DNA from: Ifrita kowaldi
Taxonomy: Eukaryota; Chordata; Aves; Passeriformes; Cinclosomatidae
NCBI GenBank assembly: GCA_013398055.1
Contig: VZRS01000482.1
Span: 26,670-90,669 of the forward strand
Direction of reading: 5' to 3'
Length of the DNA stretch: 64,000 nt
Shown here: piece after piece, positions 21,013 to 33,031 of the stretch
Position numbering within the stretch: position 1 is the stretch's first letter
How the letters are laid out: every line of letters starts with the position of its first letter
Made by a program: the position numbers and the translations under genes
The notes under the pieces: model-generated
The model's database searches: none
What the model saw: the letters and a program-made list of their open reading frames with translations, nothing else
Told to the model about the DNA's origin: nothing

Positions 21013-24000
21013 GCCTTCCACAGCCTTTAGAATATTTGATCATAAACTCTTAGAGACGTATCAGCTGCACCTGGCGTAGTTTGTCATTATGCACAATACA
21101 GCTCATCTTTAAATTCTTAGCATTAACGAATTAAAATCTTGCCATGCCAAAAAGTTAAAGGCAGTGACATTTAATGTGGTCACAGCCAAACCCTTATGTA
21201 CAATAAATAAGCTTTTGGTACTACACACTTGGGGAAGTTGAGTCCTTAGAAAGGTAGCTTGCGTCCCAAGGAGAGATCTACACATATGTAGTCAAAAAGA
21301 GAAAGCTGTACATGAAACTCCCCCTCCAGTTTTACTTAAGACCATTTCAGTTCATGTTCCTTTCTTCTAGATACTGCATCACTAAATTAAATCCAAATAG
21401 AAAATAGCTTCATTCCTTATCTGTTTTATGCAACAGACCCAGGCATCGTATAGTAAGAGGAATTATTTTCTGGTATTTTCTTTAAAGCTTCTTTTAATTC
21501 CACAGTGCTTACAGCAAATGAGTTGCATAGTTAACAACCTGGATCTCAGTTCATCTAAAACAGCATAGTTCTTTTGATACCAAATTTAAAAAAAGAAGCA
21601 CAGGTGTAAATGATCTGTCTATAGTCCAGTGAAGAATCAGTGAGACAGGTTAAATCTGGCTCTAAATTAAGCTCTAAGTAAACATGAGCAAGGCCTGTTT
21701 TTACAGATTATGCTACCAAGGTTATCCCCTTATTTTTATGTCTTTAATATATAAATATCAGACCAGCACCACATAGGTGCCTGACCCGATCCTGGGGGGG
21801 TGGCTTTGGTTTAGGATCTTCTGTTAGTTACAGGACAGCTGTATTTTGAAGCAGCTGCTAGTTTAAGCAAAGCTTCGACATAAGACTTGTAGTATATCTA
21901 AGCCATCTGTTTGCGGTGAATAGTAAAATTTCTGATGGAGTTAGGGTTCAGATCAACAGAAGATACTGGGTTTGGATTACACAGGTTGTAGAAATGCCTC
22001 TGGACTGAAGCTGTGTCCTCTGTGTGTACCCTCTATAATGATAATGATTAAGCATCTTGTGGTAGGAGAGTGAGTCAATAAATGTGAGTAAATTAATATG
22101 AGATGTGGTTTGGAAAGGACAGCAAAACTAAGCTTGAAATGTGCAAGCATTGCTACAGCTATGTTTAAGTCAAAATCAGGAGGGGCTGCTGGTAAAACCT
22201 GAGATTATGTTTGTGTTCTGCTTCATAGAGGCAAATAATCTAGAATCCTGAATTTTAGTTCTGCAAAGATGGGTTTGGGGATAATGCTGGCTATTTAGCT
22301 GCACCTGACACTAGACTATCAGACATTTCTCATTTTGAAAGAGCCAGACTGTTGATCAACTGCATCGTAGGCTTGGACCGCAAGAGGTTCCCAGTGTGGA
22401 ATAGAAGTCTTACAAAGCAGCCTACACTGCACTGCTTTTGTCTAAAAGGGTAATACAGCTCACCCAAGTGTTCTGGCAGAGCTGGAAATCTGCAAATAGG
22501 TCTGCAACATGACAGTCCAAGCAAGTTCCTCTTTTAGGCTTGAGATTTTATTTTCCGTGAGGAAAACCTGAAGTACTTACTCAGAAATTTAATCTCAGAG
22601 TTTTTCTTGCATTCTGTTCTGTTTCCCTGTATTGATGCATGTCTCTTCAAGGTATCTTAAATTGCTCTTTCAGTATGTTTTAGCAAACATACCTTAGGAA
22701 TTAGGTTACTCCATGGTAAAGAGAATTTCTTCCTTTGCACTCCAACAGGTTACAACTACGATATTAAAACTGTAATCTTTACTGCAAAACAAAGATCAAA
22801 TAAAGCAAAGGCAGAGCTGTGTCTCACCCCTTATTCAAAGCTACAGTCCGTATGAAGAATGGCACCTTTGCCTTTTCCTTTCACAAGATTTAAGAACAAA
22901 TATAATTTTGTTTCAGTTTCTGGATTTGTTTTGTTTCTAGTTACTTAGGCCTGCCAGTTTGCTGTTTCTGTATAATATTTTGTCTTAGAGTGAAAAGTAT
23001 ATTAGATTATACAATGCCTCCCTGTGGAATTTTTATGCTCCAACATAATAGTGCAATGTGTTTCCTAAATTACCTTGAGGCACTTGGACTCAAAATAGTG
23101 GTGTGTTTCTCTCTGCTTTCCCTAGTACATAAATTTTCATCCTGCAGTGCTGTCCTTTACGGAATGACTAAACAAGTGAAAATTGTTTCTAACTTACTGG
23201 TTCTTGTAGCTTGGTAGCCTAGTGAAATAATCAATTTAGATTTATAAGTCAGCTGGAATGTGACACCAGTTGCAGAAATATTGCTCAGCACACAGATGAG
23301 CGTACCATGAATAGAAGCATAGGATCTCCTACCAGTGCAGTGGGTTTTGTACATTTCTTTTCTAACCAGGTGTATGATTTTGGCAGGCTGATGGCACTAA
23401 GTCTCTGAGTGCGCTCGTGAGGAGACTCAGCTGTGTCATTCATCCTCGTGAATATACAAACAAGCAGCGCTAACAGCGTACGTACAAGAGAGCAGTCACC
23501 TGTGATACGTTTCTTGCTGGCAACTAGTAGAAATGAAAGAACTATCTCTCCCTAGAAAAAGGAGTGTTAGAAACCTGTTGTTGTTCTGTTGCCAGGCACA
23601 AAATCAAAGTCTGCTTTACTTTCTCTGCTCTTTTTATTAGCAGTTAGAAAAGAAGGAGAAGATGTCTACTTGCCTTGATCTCTTGTAAACAGTGGTGCAG
23701 TAAGATACTTAACGCACACTGCTAGATGATAAATTGGTGATCAAAGCATTCCTTTGTGTTGAATGAGTAATCTGTTCTTTTGTTTTCCAGTGTTCTTTTC
23801 TTAATCGACTTCACCCTCTGATAAAGAGGGAGGAAAACCATTAACTTATGAAATGTAATAGCAAATTTTAAAGGGAACTGTTAACGTGCTTGTTGGGTCT
23901 GTGTTTGCCTAGACTCTTTTCACAGCAAGAGGAATGTTTAAACAGGTAGCAAATCTGAGGATACATGACTGGATATTTTTTAAGCTGGGAAATTCTCCAT

Positions 24001-25980
24001 TATTAAGAATGGAATGGTCTATCTAAACACTCTTTCTTTGCCACTATCAAAATTTTCCTCATCGGGGGAGAAAGGTTTTCTTATTCTGTCATTTTTCCAC
24101 AGCACATAAGGTGATATACATGACTACTGTGAATTTGGTACTTTAGAATTACTCTTGAAATTATCACCATCTTTACTGAGCTTTAAACTTACAGAATAAA
24201 TTTTGCTCATATATAACTTTAAAATAAATGCCCATAGTGACAAGGAACTAAGTAGTGACTTCTTTGGTTGTTTTTTTCTGTTCCGCTTTACCTGTGATAT
24301 GTGGTTCAGATGGCTGGAAAGTAATAGCTTTGAATTCACCATGGCAATGGCAATAAAGCTCTTTTCTATCTTATTGTCTTTTTACGGGGCTTGCTGCATG
24401 ATGTAGGTGGATTGGAAGCACCAGAAAGAAAACAATTTTTCCGCTATGCCAGGCTGTATGCTGCTTGATAATATCTTATTGCAAGATGGAGGTTTGAGAG
24501 TTGAAATCTATTACAGAGAAGTTCCTTGGTCTGCTTCAGAGGCAGTATTTTTCTGTCCTGGTAACAGGGCGTAGGGAAGGAGAGCAGAAAAAGGAACATT
24601 ACCTTTTGTGTTCCAAAAAGTTTTGGTGAACTGCAATTGCCTTTCTCTTATAGAAACTTGTTCCTCTTAGAGGTTGTTCTGTTCTTTCAGAGAGCAAGTA
24701 CATTTGCTTAGGAGAGAATAAAAAAAGTTTAAATAAAGAGTAATAAAGTTTTATAGCTTATTTAGCACTTCAGAATCCAAATATTGTCTCTTCTGTTCCT
24801 GAAAATGGCTTTTATATGCAGCAGTAATTTTGCTCCAGCTACATTTTCTGGCAAGGCTGTTTTGGATGATTAAAAAGGGACATTTTACTACATTTTCTAC
24901 GGTAACATTTTGCCACTTCAGTGTTTTTAAAATAGCTCACATAATTTATTTTACAGTTGAGTTAACATTGACTGGAAATATACAGCAATGACATCATGGC
25001 TTCCTGCCAGAAAAAAAAAAAGAAAATTAGTAAATGCTGGAATGTAGTAAATGGGTTGCTCTAATAAATTCAACTACTGCCTGTGGTAAGGAACAAAGGT
25101 GCAGTTGGGTTTGGGTTATTTTGTTGTGTGCTTTTGTGGGGTTTTGAGGGGATTTCTTGGTTGGTTGTTTGTCTTTCAATGAATGTTGAATCTCTGCAGC
25201 CTTTATAAAACTTGATAAATTTCAAGTCCATTGTTAAAAGTGACAGTGGCTGAATGGCAGGGCAAAACAAGCTATTCCAGTAAGTTTGACATAATTCATC
25301 CCTTAGGATTTAAAGCACAAAGAATGAAATATGTTGCCAAGGTTAGAACTCCACTTAAGGAATTGCATTAAATTTGCCCTTTTTGTGTTTCAGTGGTTTA
25401 AGTATTCTTAACTCAAGAATAAAATGCTAAAATAAGCCTTCTATTGTAAAAAGGCTAAAAAATATTAAGTACATGTTTGACCGCTACATGTAGCAGTGAC
25501 CACTTTATTTATACAAACTTAAGACAGATTTTATTGTATCTACTAAACTGTAAGATTGTGGACTGACTTGGTAAGGTAAGGGAAAATAGATGTGTAAATT
25601 GCCAAATTAAATGCTCTTTCTCAAAACGGTTGAGAGATTTAGTGTGAATGCTATGTCTTTAACCACAGCAGAACCATAAAGACTTATGTCTTTATCAAAT
25701 AGAGCTGGAAAGATACAAAGAATAAAGCAATAGCTGAAATGAAAGCGGAGCACTATGTTATACTAGCGAATCTCTTGACCAGTGCAGAAACTTTTAACAG
25801 TGAGCTGCTCTCACAAAGCTTTGTGTAGTGAATACAAATTGCCACTTAAAGGGAAAAAAAAAAGAAACAAAAAGAGAAAAAAAAGCTGCAGAGTTCAGTG
25901 TTGACTTCAGACTGTATTAACTCAGACTAAATACTGTGCAAATTTTAAGATGTTGATATTGCTTCTTTCTTGAATATTCA
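21013..25980. other. Unannotated non-coding stretch
   Basis: AT-rich DNA with no recognised gene or transposon. Low-complexity parts are a T/G-rich tract at about 25,100-25,168 and an A-rich tract at about 25,851-25,885. Small open frames have no motifs. Confidence 0.6.
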
Positions 25981-26592
25981 GCCTTGGGTTGGAAGGGGCT
26001 TTAAAGACCACCTAGTTCCAGCCCCTCTTCATGGCAGGGACACCTCTCACTAGACCAGGCTGCTCTGAGCCCCCATCCAACCTGGCCTGGAACACTTCCA
26101 GAGATGGGGCATCCGCAACTTCTCTGGCAACCTGTTCCAGTGCCTCACCATGCCATGACAAAAGAATTTCTTCCTAATATCTAATCTAAATCTCTCCTCT
26201 TTTAGTTTAAAATTGTTCCTCCTCCCTCCGCGCCCCCCGCCCCCCCAGCTTATTGCTTTCCATAAAAAATTTGCTCTTGTTCTTTCTGCAAGCCCCCTTT
26301 AGAAATTGGAAGGCTGTGCTAAGGTCTTCCTTGAACCTTCGCTACCCTAGGTTGAACAATCTGAAATATCTCAGCCTGCCATCACAGCAGAGGAGCTCCA
26401 GCCCTTGGATCGTCTTTGTGGCCTCCTTTGGACTCACCCTCGTAGGTGCAAGCTTTTCTTGTGCCCAGGACCCCAGAGCTGGATAGAATACTCCCACTGG
26501 AATCCATGAGGGCAGACTAGAGTGGGAGAATCACCTCCCTAGACCTACTGGGTCCACAACTTTTTAGATGCAGCCCAAGATGCAAGTTTAAT
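25981..26592 (-). mobile_element. CR1 LINE 3' fragment (antisense)
   Basis: The minus strand is the 3' part of CR1. On the + strand the copy starts near gggttggaaggggctttaaa and passes through cactagaccaggctgctctg, the agaatttcttcctaatatct block and gaggagctccagccc. It ends near gatgcagcccaagatgcaag. A C-rich insertion (about 26,227-26,249) interrupts it. The 77-codon + frame at 26,253-26,486 is an antisense shadow. From base 26,045 onward this copy lies inside the duplicated segment. Confidence 0.9.
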
Positions 26593-27756
26593 GGACTACA
26601 CTGTCTTTGGATGGCTTTTAACTAATTCTTCTTAGGAAACTACTGTTTTCTTTGTAGTAGACTCTCCAGTCTTATCTGATAATGACACTTTTTTTGTTGT
26701 TGTGGTTTGAGAGATTAATCATATTGTCTGAAAGAATTTATTTACCTTTTTCCAGTTCTTAAAAAATTAATTGCACTTTTTTCATACCAAGAACAAAGTA
26801 CAAGTGAGCCTTTAATCAGGCTGTCCAACTGTTGGAATTGAAAAGGTTTTTCTCATAAATTAGTATTTTACAACTTTAAGGGAAATGCTGTATATGTTTG
26901 CAAGCTAATTCAGTTAATTGTTCACCTAGCTCACTCAAGATTTTATTTCCATCACAAAAATGTGTGTGAAAAAATATCACTGCCAACACAGTGCTTCAGA
27001 AGATAAGGTCATTGTCTACTTAAACTTCCCCATATAAACTTCAGGAAATATAAAAGGAAAATCTTGTTTGTTAAGGACAGATTGTTCTAACAGTGACTTA
27101 GGGATTATGAATTTTCCATAACGCAGTTTTGCTGTATTGGCTTTCCATTGCTGACATGCCAATTCTGTAATCAGTCATATGGATAGTATAATTTAATTAA
27201 ATAAGCTTGGTGTTTCTAAAATTTACAGCACTATCTTAATAGACATAACTATTTACTAGATCAGAGCTTAAGTATCAGCAATTACTAGATGCTGATGATA
27301 CATGGACATACTGTATCAAATTACAGAATTTTATTACAAGCTGGTACAAATGTTTATTACAGCCAAACATGCTTGGGTATGGAAAAGACTTTTAAGGGCT
27401 ATTTCTATCCTCTTTCATGTGACAATTCAAAATTATAGAAGTTAGTCAAATTCAACAGAGAAATTACATAAGTTTAATTAGAAGACAAGATACTTGAATT
27501 GACTTGCAATCCCTTTGATTGAGCCACTCAATGTAGCATTTTAAGAGCTAGTTTGCTCTATGTTCACAGAGAAACCAGGGCTCCTGGGGAAATGGTAGTA
27601 TTAAATAATACCTATGATCTCCTGTGTCTTTGTGGTGAACCTGTGCATGCTCAATATCACTCTCTTTTTAGGTGATGCATGGGCCTGCAATATATTTATC
27701 ATGTCTAAAAGGAACCAGCAATCTTTCTCCAGGGCTGCAGAACCTGCATGTGTTTT
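26045..27756. repeat. Exact 1,712-bp direct duplication, copy 1
   Basis: This segment recurs at 27,758-29,469 at a constant offset of 1,713 bases, with no difference at any place I compared. It begins inside the antisense CR1 at tctcactagacc and ends at ctgcatgtgtttt. A single N (27,757) follows directly. Apart from the CR1 part, the segment is unique AT-rich DNA. Confidence 0.95.
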
Positions 27757-27757
27757 N
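27757..27757. other. Single ambiguous base N at duplication junction
   Basis: The one N separates the two identical 1,712-bp copies. The base at the equivalent place after copy 2 is t (29,470), where the sequence continues into new DNA. This is what a scaffold join with a placeholder gap between overlapping contig ends would leave. Confidence 0.95.
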
Positions 27758-29469
27758 TCTCACTAGACCAGGCTGCTCTGAGCCCCCATCCAACCTGGCC
27801 TGGAACACTTCCAGAGATGGGGCATCCGCAACTTCTCTGGCAACCTGTTCCAGTGCCTCACCATGCCATGACAAAAGAATTTCTTCCTAATATCTAATCT
27901 AAATCTCTCCTCTTTTAGTTTAAAATTGTTCCTCCTCCCTCCGCGCCCCCCGCCCCCCCAGCTTATTGCTTTCCATAAAAAATTTGCTCTTGTTCTTTCT
28001 GCAAGCCCCCTTTAGAAATTGGAAGGCTGTGCTAAGGTCTTCCTTGAACCTTCGCTACCCTAGGTTGAACAATCTGAAATATCTCAGCCTGCCATCACAG
28101 CAGAGGAGCTCCAGCCCTTGGATCGTCTTTGTGGCCTCCTTTGGACTCACCCTCGTAGGTGCAAGCTTTTCTTGTGCCCAGGACCCCAGAGCTGGATAGA
28201 ATACTCCCACTGGAATCCATGAGGGCAGACTAGAGTGGGAGAATCACCTCCCTAGACCTACTGGGTCCACAACTTTTTAGATGCAGCCCAAGATGCAAGT
28301 TTAATGGACTACACTGTCTTTGGATGGCTTTTAACTAATTCTTCTTAGGAAACTACTGTTTTCTTTGTAGTAGACTCTCCAGTCTTATCTGATAATGACA
28401 CTTTTTTTGTTGTTGTGGTTTGAGAGATTAATCATATTGTCTGAAAGAATTTATTTACCTTTTTCCAGTTCTTAAAAAATTAATTGCACTTTTTTCATAC
28501 CAAGAACAAAGTACAAGTGAGCCTTTAATCAGGCTGTCCAACTGTTGGAATTGAAAAGGTTTTTCTCATAAATTAGTATTTTACAACTTTAAGGGAAATG
28601 CTGTATATGTTTGCAAGCTAATTCAGTTAATTGTTCACCTAGCTCACTCAAGATTTTATTTCCATCACAAAAATGTGTGTGAAAAAATATCACTGCCAAC
28701 ACAGTGCTTCAGAAGATAAGGTCATTGTCTACTTAAACTTCCCCATATAAACTTCAGGAAATATAAAAGGAAAATCTTGTTTGTTAAGGACAGATTGTTC
28801 TAACAGTGACTTAGGGATTATGAATTTTCCATAACGCAGTTTTGCTGTATTGGCTTTCCATTGCTGACATGCCAATTCTGTAATCAGTCATATGGATAGT
28901 ATAATTTAATTAAATAAGCTTGGTGTTTCTAAAATTTACAGCACTATCTTAATAGACATAACTATTTACTAGATCAGAGCTTAAGTATCAGCAATTACTA
29001 GATGCTGATGATACATGGACATACTGTATCAAATTACAGAATTTTATTACAAGCTGGTACAAATGTTTATTACAGCCAAACATGCTTGGGTATGGAAAAG
29101 ACTTTTAAGGGCTATTTCTATCCTCTTTCATGTGACAATTCAAAATTATAGAAGTTAGTCAAATTCAACAGAGAAATTACATAAGTTTAATTAGAAGACA
29201 AGATACTTGAATTGACTTGCAATCCCTTTGATTGAGCCACTCAATGTAGCATTTTAAGAGCTAGTTTGCTCTATGTTCACAGAGAAACCAGGGCTCCTGG
29301 GGAAATGGTAGTATTAAATAATACCTATGATCTCCTGTGTCTTTGTGGTGAACCTGTGCATGCTCAATATCACTCTCTTTTTAGGTGATGCATGGGCCTG
29401 CAATATATTTATCATGTCTAAAAGGAACCAGCAATCTTTCTCCAGGGCTGCAGAACCTGCATGTGTTTT
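27758..29469. repeat. Exact 1,712-bp direct duplication, copy 2
   Basis: Second copy of 26,045-27,756. Its CR1 part (27,758-28,305, minus strand) lacks the 64 bases of CR1 3' end that copy 1 has upstream, so the copy starts in the middle of a repeat. The 77-codon frame at 27,966-28,199 is identical to that at 26,253-26,486. Conserved offset at both ends means there are no net indels between copies. Confidence 0.95.
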
Positions 29470-32100
29470 TCTTACTAAATTTTGATGCTTAAATAATTCC
29501 TGTGGGTTGCTTACTTAGAGATTTTCTTATAGTAAACTTATGATGTATCTGCTACAGAACTAAAAGAAGAAGTCAGTGACACTGCAGGCACCTTGCTTTT
29601 GTGACTACACGGCTGTGTGCCTTGTTTGAATGAAGCTGGTGAATGTACTCTAGTTGTGGAATGACTTTCTTTCCATGTTGATCTTAAGGAGTTTTGTTCC
29701 CTGTACAATTCTGAGTGAAGCTCAGCTGCTGGTCTTGTGGGGACAGACATTGCCAATAGGTTTCTTCACAGCTGTGCATTGGTGACACCTGCTATCTCCT
29801 GTTATTTCCTTCCAACTTGCATTTTTAAGATCACTGGAGATATATACATACATATATGTGCCACAGCAGAGTGCTGTAGCATAACTGAAGTACTCTCTTT
29901 GGGTAGATTTATTGGCCTGATATATCCAGGAGCCCAAGCCTGGTGATCTCATCAGACTTTTTGTCTGTATGCTTTATGGCCGTACCAATAGTATTCACTT
30001 TTCATGTGATACTTCTAAAGGGGGGAAGAGATTGTTGGTTTTATACATTCCCAAAATTAAAATTTCATCGATTTCATGTATTTCTTTCTATAGCAAGAAG
30101 TATAAGAGTAGAAGCAAGATTTCCGGAGGCATTAAATAATCTCATCCAAGGGGGTTTTTTTTTAATGCCAGCATTCTCAATTTGTGCAAGGTTAACATGT
30201 GAATTATGGGTAGAAAACTTAAATGGCTGGTTGCTGTTGTCCAGAATATTCTATTCTCTTGCCCCCAAAAGGACTATAGAGATAGCACTCAGCCTGTTAT
30301 GCATTTAACTCTATTGCATTAAAAGACATCTATTAAGGAGCTGAGTAATTTTGTCCTGCATTTAACCCTTGTCCTATAAGCTTACCTGCTTTTTTGTGCA
30401 TCATGGCCTTGTAAGGATGTAAAGAGGACAGTTGCTTCTCTCAAACACTCTTAAGGCCACAGCAGGACTTCACCATGAGAAAAGCACAGAAGGGAGTAAC
30501 AGGGCGATGCTTTCTCCAGGCCTGGTGGAGGCAAGATATGGTTACCACCTCCTGGGTAATTCATCCAGACAAAAATTTCTACTTTGGCAAACTGTGTAAA
30601 GAAGCAGCTGCTCACACACAGACATACCACTGGTCAAAGATCACCCCAACTTACGGAACAGATGCCCTCTGTGACCGCCAGTGACCACCAAAACCCCCCT
30701 CTCCCTCCCGTCTCATCTCCCCCAAACATGCTTCTATGGATACCTGTAACCTGGCCTGTAAGATAAGGCTCCGCACCTGGAACTTGAGATAAGATAAAGG
30801 TGGTACTATTGTCTAGATGTTATCCCAGGCTTAGGGGGAGATTAACACAGCCTAGGGAGAAGAATGGATCACTGATAATAGACACAAAAGAATGCAGAAT
30901 TTACACACCACAAGGAAAGCCAACTCAGCAACTGTGCTAAAATCAGGTCCAGCAGGGTAAAAGGTAATTCTGTCAAGGGGGGATCGTGACCACCGACTCT
31001 CAACCCACTGTCTCAAGAAACCCACCGCCTGAAAAGAGAAAGACTGAGCCTGTGCGCTAATTACTGTAAGAAAGGAGGGAATCAATTAACCATGAGATTA
31101 AGAGAACTGTGGAGACAATGAGCATTAATTCCTTTGTTTGCTAAGATGTATAAATAGTAACTGCTTTGAAATACACATTACTGACATCTTTGGCAGAGGA
31201 GTGTTGGACAACAGTTAATTTTTTATTATATGACTTGTAAAAAACACTGCATATCTTGAAAAGGGATGGAAAAGCCTTGCTAGATTATATTGTAACTTTG
31301 ATTTTGGTCAGAAAATTTTCCCTCTGAATTTGCATATATGGGCGAAAATGTATACATAATATACCAAACGCTATCAGTTTGTATAGCAGATTTGGAGCCA
31401 GGGAGTGCTGCAGAGATCACTGGCTGTGTAGGTAACACATGCAGATTACTCCTAAGGTAACTAACCTAACTACTTTGGTTCAATGCTGCACAGAGCTGAG
31501 TTACTTGATAATAAAAACTTAACATACCTCTTTAATGATTTATTTTACCATACTCCTTCCAAAGCACAAACTGACAGAATAGGCAAGGGGAAATAGAGAG
31601 CCACAAACAGAGTGCAAAAAATACTTTCACATATAAAGTAGCATTAGTGAAAGAGAATTGGGAGTTCCTTTCAAACTGGGAAACATTAAAAAGACTGAAG
31701 GGAAGACAGACCATAGAGAAGAAGGGGTTAGGCAGGGGAAGACAAGAAAAATAAAAAACCTGATGTTAGGAGTAATTTTGGTCCAAACTGAATTTCTTTC
31801 TTTGCAGTTTAAACAGATGCAATTTCTCTTTCTGAAACTTCCCCTCCCATCCCTTCCCCCCCTCCCCACCTCTTCTAATCTGCACGGCTAAATTTTGCTG
31901 TTTTGTTACAATTCATGTGTTTGTGTGTAACTTCCTGGGACAGTTGGCTGAATGCATCCAGATCCAACAGATCATCCTCTGTCTCGTGCAGCAGATTTTC
32001 ACATGGTATGGCCATGTTGTCAGAGTTCCAGAGTTTGTTACAGAGGAGGGTGGCTTTTAAATGGTGGCCTTCTAGAGACCTCTGGGTTGTACAAATTTAG
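29470..32100. other. Unannotated stretch with possible ERV remnant
   Basis: No gene is recognised. Between about 30,700 and 31,215 the sequence resembles an avian ERV LTR: a tgtataaatag TATA-like box at about 31,148, then tttggcagagga near 31,190. I found neither clear ends nor a target-site duplication. The 121-codon frame at 29,943-30,308 and the 69-codon frame at 30,475-30,684 have no recognised domain. Confidence 0.45.
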
Positions 32101-32208
32101 TGCGTTGGCGCTGTCTGAAAGCCAGGTGGCCACCAAAGCTGCTCCTCTCTTTGACTGGGCAGGGGAGCGAAAACAGGCTCAAGGGTTGAGATAAGGACAG
32201 GATAGGAA

Positions 32209-32991
32209 ATGGGGACTGCTGTCAGTCTATCACAAGTTGTATCTGCTGCTCCTTCCTCCTCAGAGGTAGGACTCCTCAACCCTTCCCCTGTTCCAGCATG
32301 GGGTCCCTCCCAGGGTGTGCAGGCCTACATGAACTTCTCCCAGATGTATCCTTCCCATGGATTGCACTGCTTCATGAGCTGCTCCAGTGTGGATCTCTTC
32401 CTTGGGGTGCAGTCCTTCAGGAACAGACTGTTCCAGCATGTGTCCCCTGTGAGGTCCCAAGTCCTTAAACCTGCCCCAGTGCAAGCTCCTCTCCACAGTT
32501 TCACAGATCCTGACAGAAGCCTGCTTCACCACAACCCACCTGCAGGTTCAAAACGTCCTTCAGACATCCGTCTTCTCCAGCATGGGATCCTCTGTGGGCT
32601 GCACATGGTTCTGTGCTCCACTATGCACCGCCACAGGCTGCAAGGGCACAGCTGCCTAGCCATGGTCTTCAACACAGGGTGCAGGGGAACCTCTGGTATA
32701 GCACCTGGAGCACCTCCTGCCCACTCCTCACTGCCCTTGGCATTTGCAGGGCTCTTGCTCTCACATGGTGTCACTCCTCTGTTCCCTGGCTGCAAATACT
32801 CCTGTGCAATAACCATTTTCCTCCTTGAATATGTTATTCCAGAGGTGCTACCACTGTGGCCTTTGGCTTTGGCCTTGGCTGGTGTTGGGTCTGTCTTGGA
32901 GCTGACGAGGATTAGCTTTGTTGGACATGGGGGAAGCATGCTTCTCACAGAAGCAGCTTCTAGAAGCTTCTCACAGAAGCCACCACTGTAG
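32209..32991 (+). other. 260-codon open frame, antisense to the LTR (not a gene)
   Basis: This is the longest open frame in the window, but it lies wholly inside the LTR and runs against its orientation. The translation is rich in Ser, Pro, Leu and His with no recognisable domain. A second frame, 163 codons at 32,526-33,017 on the minus strand (the LTR's sense strand), overlaps it. Both stay open because the GC-rich repeat units contain few stop trinucleotides. Such LTR-derived frames often appear as spurious predicted proteins in bird genomes. Confidence 0.75.
32289..32697. repeat. Degenerate ~45-bp tandem repeats inside the LTR
   Basis: About nine imperfect units follow one another. The clearer ones begin with variants of ttccagcatggggtcc (32,290), gctccagtgtggat (about 32,380), gttccagcatgtgtcc (about 32,430) and ctccagcatgggatcc (about 32,576). 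Unit lengths vary between about 38 and 51 bases. They are part of this LTR family rather than a separate satellite. Confidence 0.7.
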
Positions 32992-33031
32992 CCCTCCTGC
33001 CACCCAAACCTTGCCATGCGAACCCAATACG

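Larger units (their letters stand above)
32101..33031 (-). mobile_element. Endogenous retrovirus solo LTR (antisense), internally deleted
   Basis: Read on the minus strand this is a well-known type of bird ERV LTR. It starts near 33,031 (gtattgggttcgcatggcaa) and ends near 32,101 with the usual pyrimidine-rich, ggcacctgg-like 3' end. The middle (about 32,289-32,697) is built of roughly 45-bp degenerate repeats with a ctccagcatgggg-type core. A block that I recall in the full family, carrying an AATAAA-type signal and an AT-rich tract, is missing between about 32,195 and 32,210. No internal retroviral genes flank it. No convincing target-site duplication was found, so the ends are approximate by a few bases. 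Confidence 0.82.
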
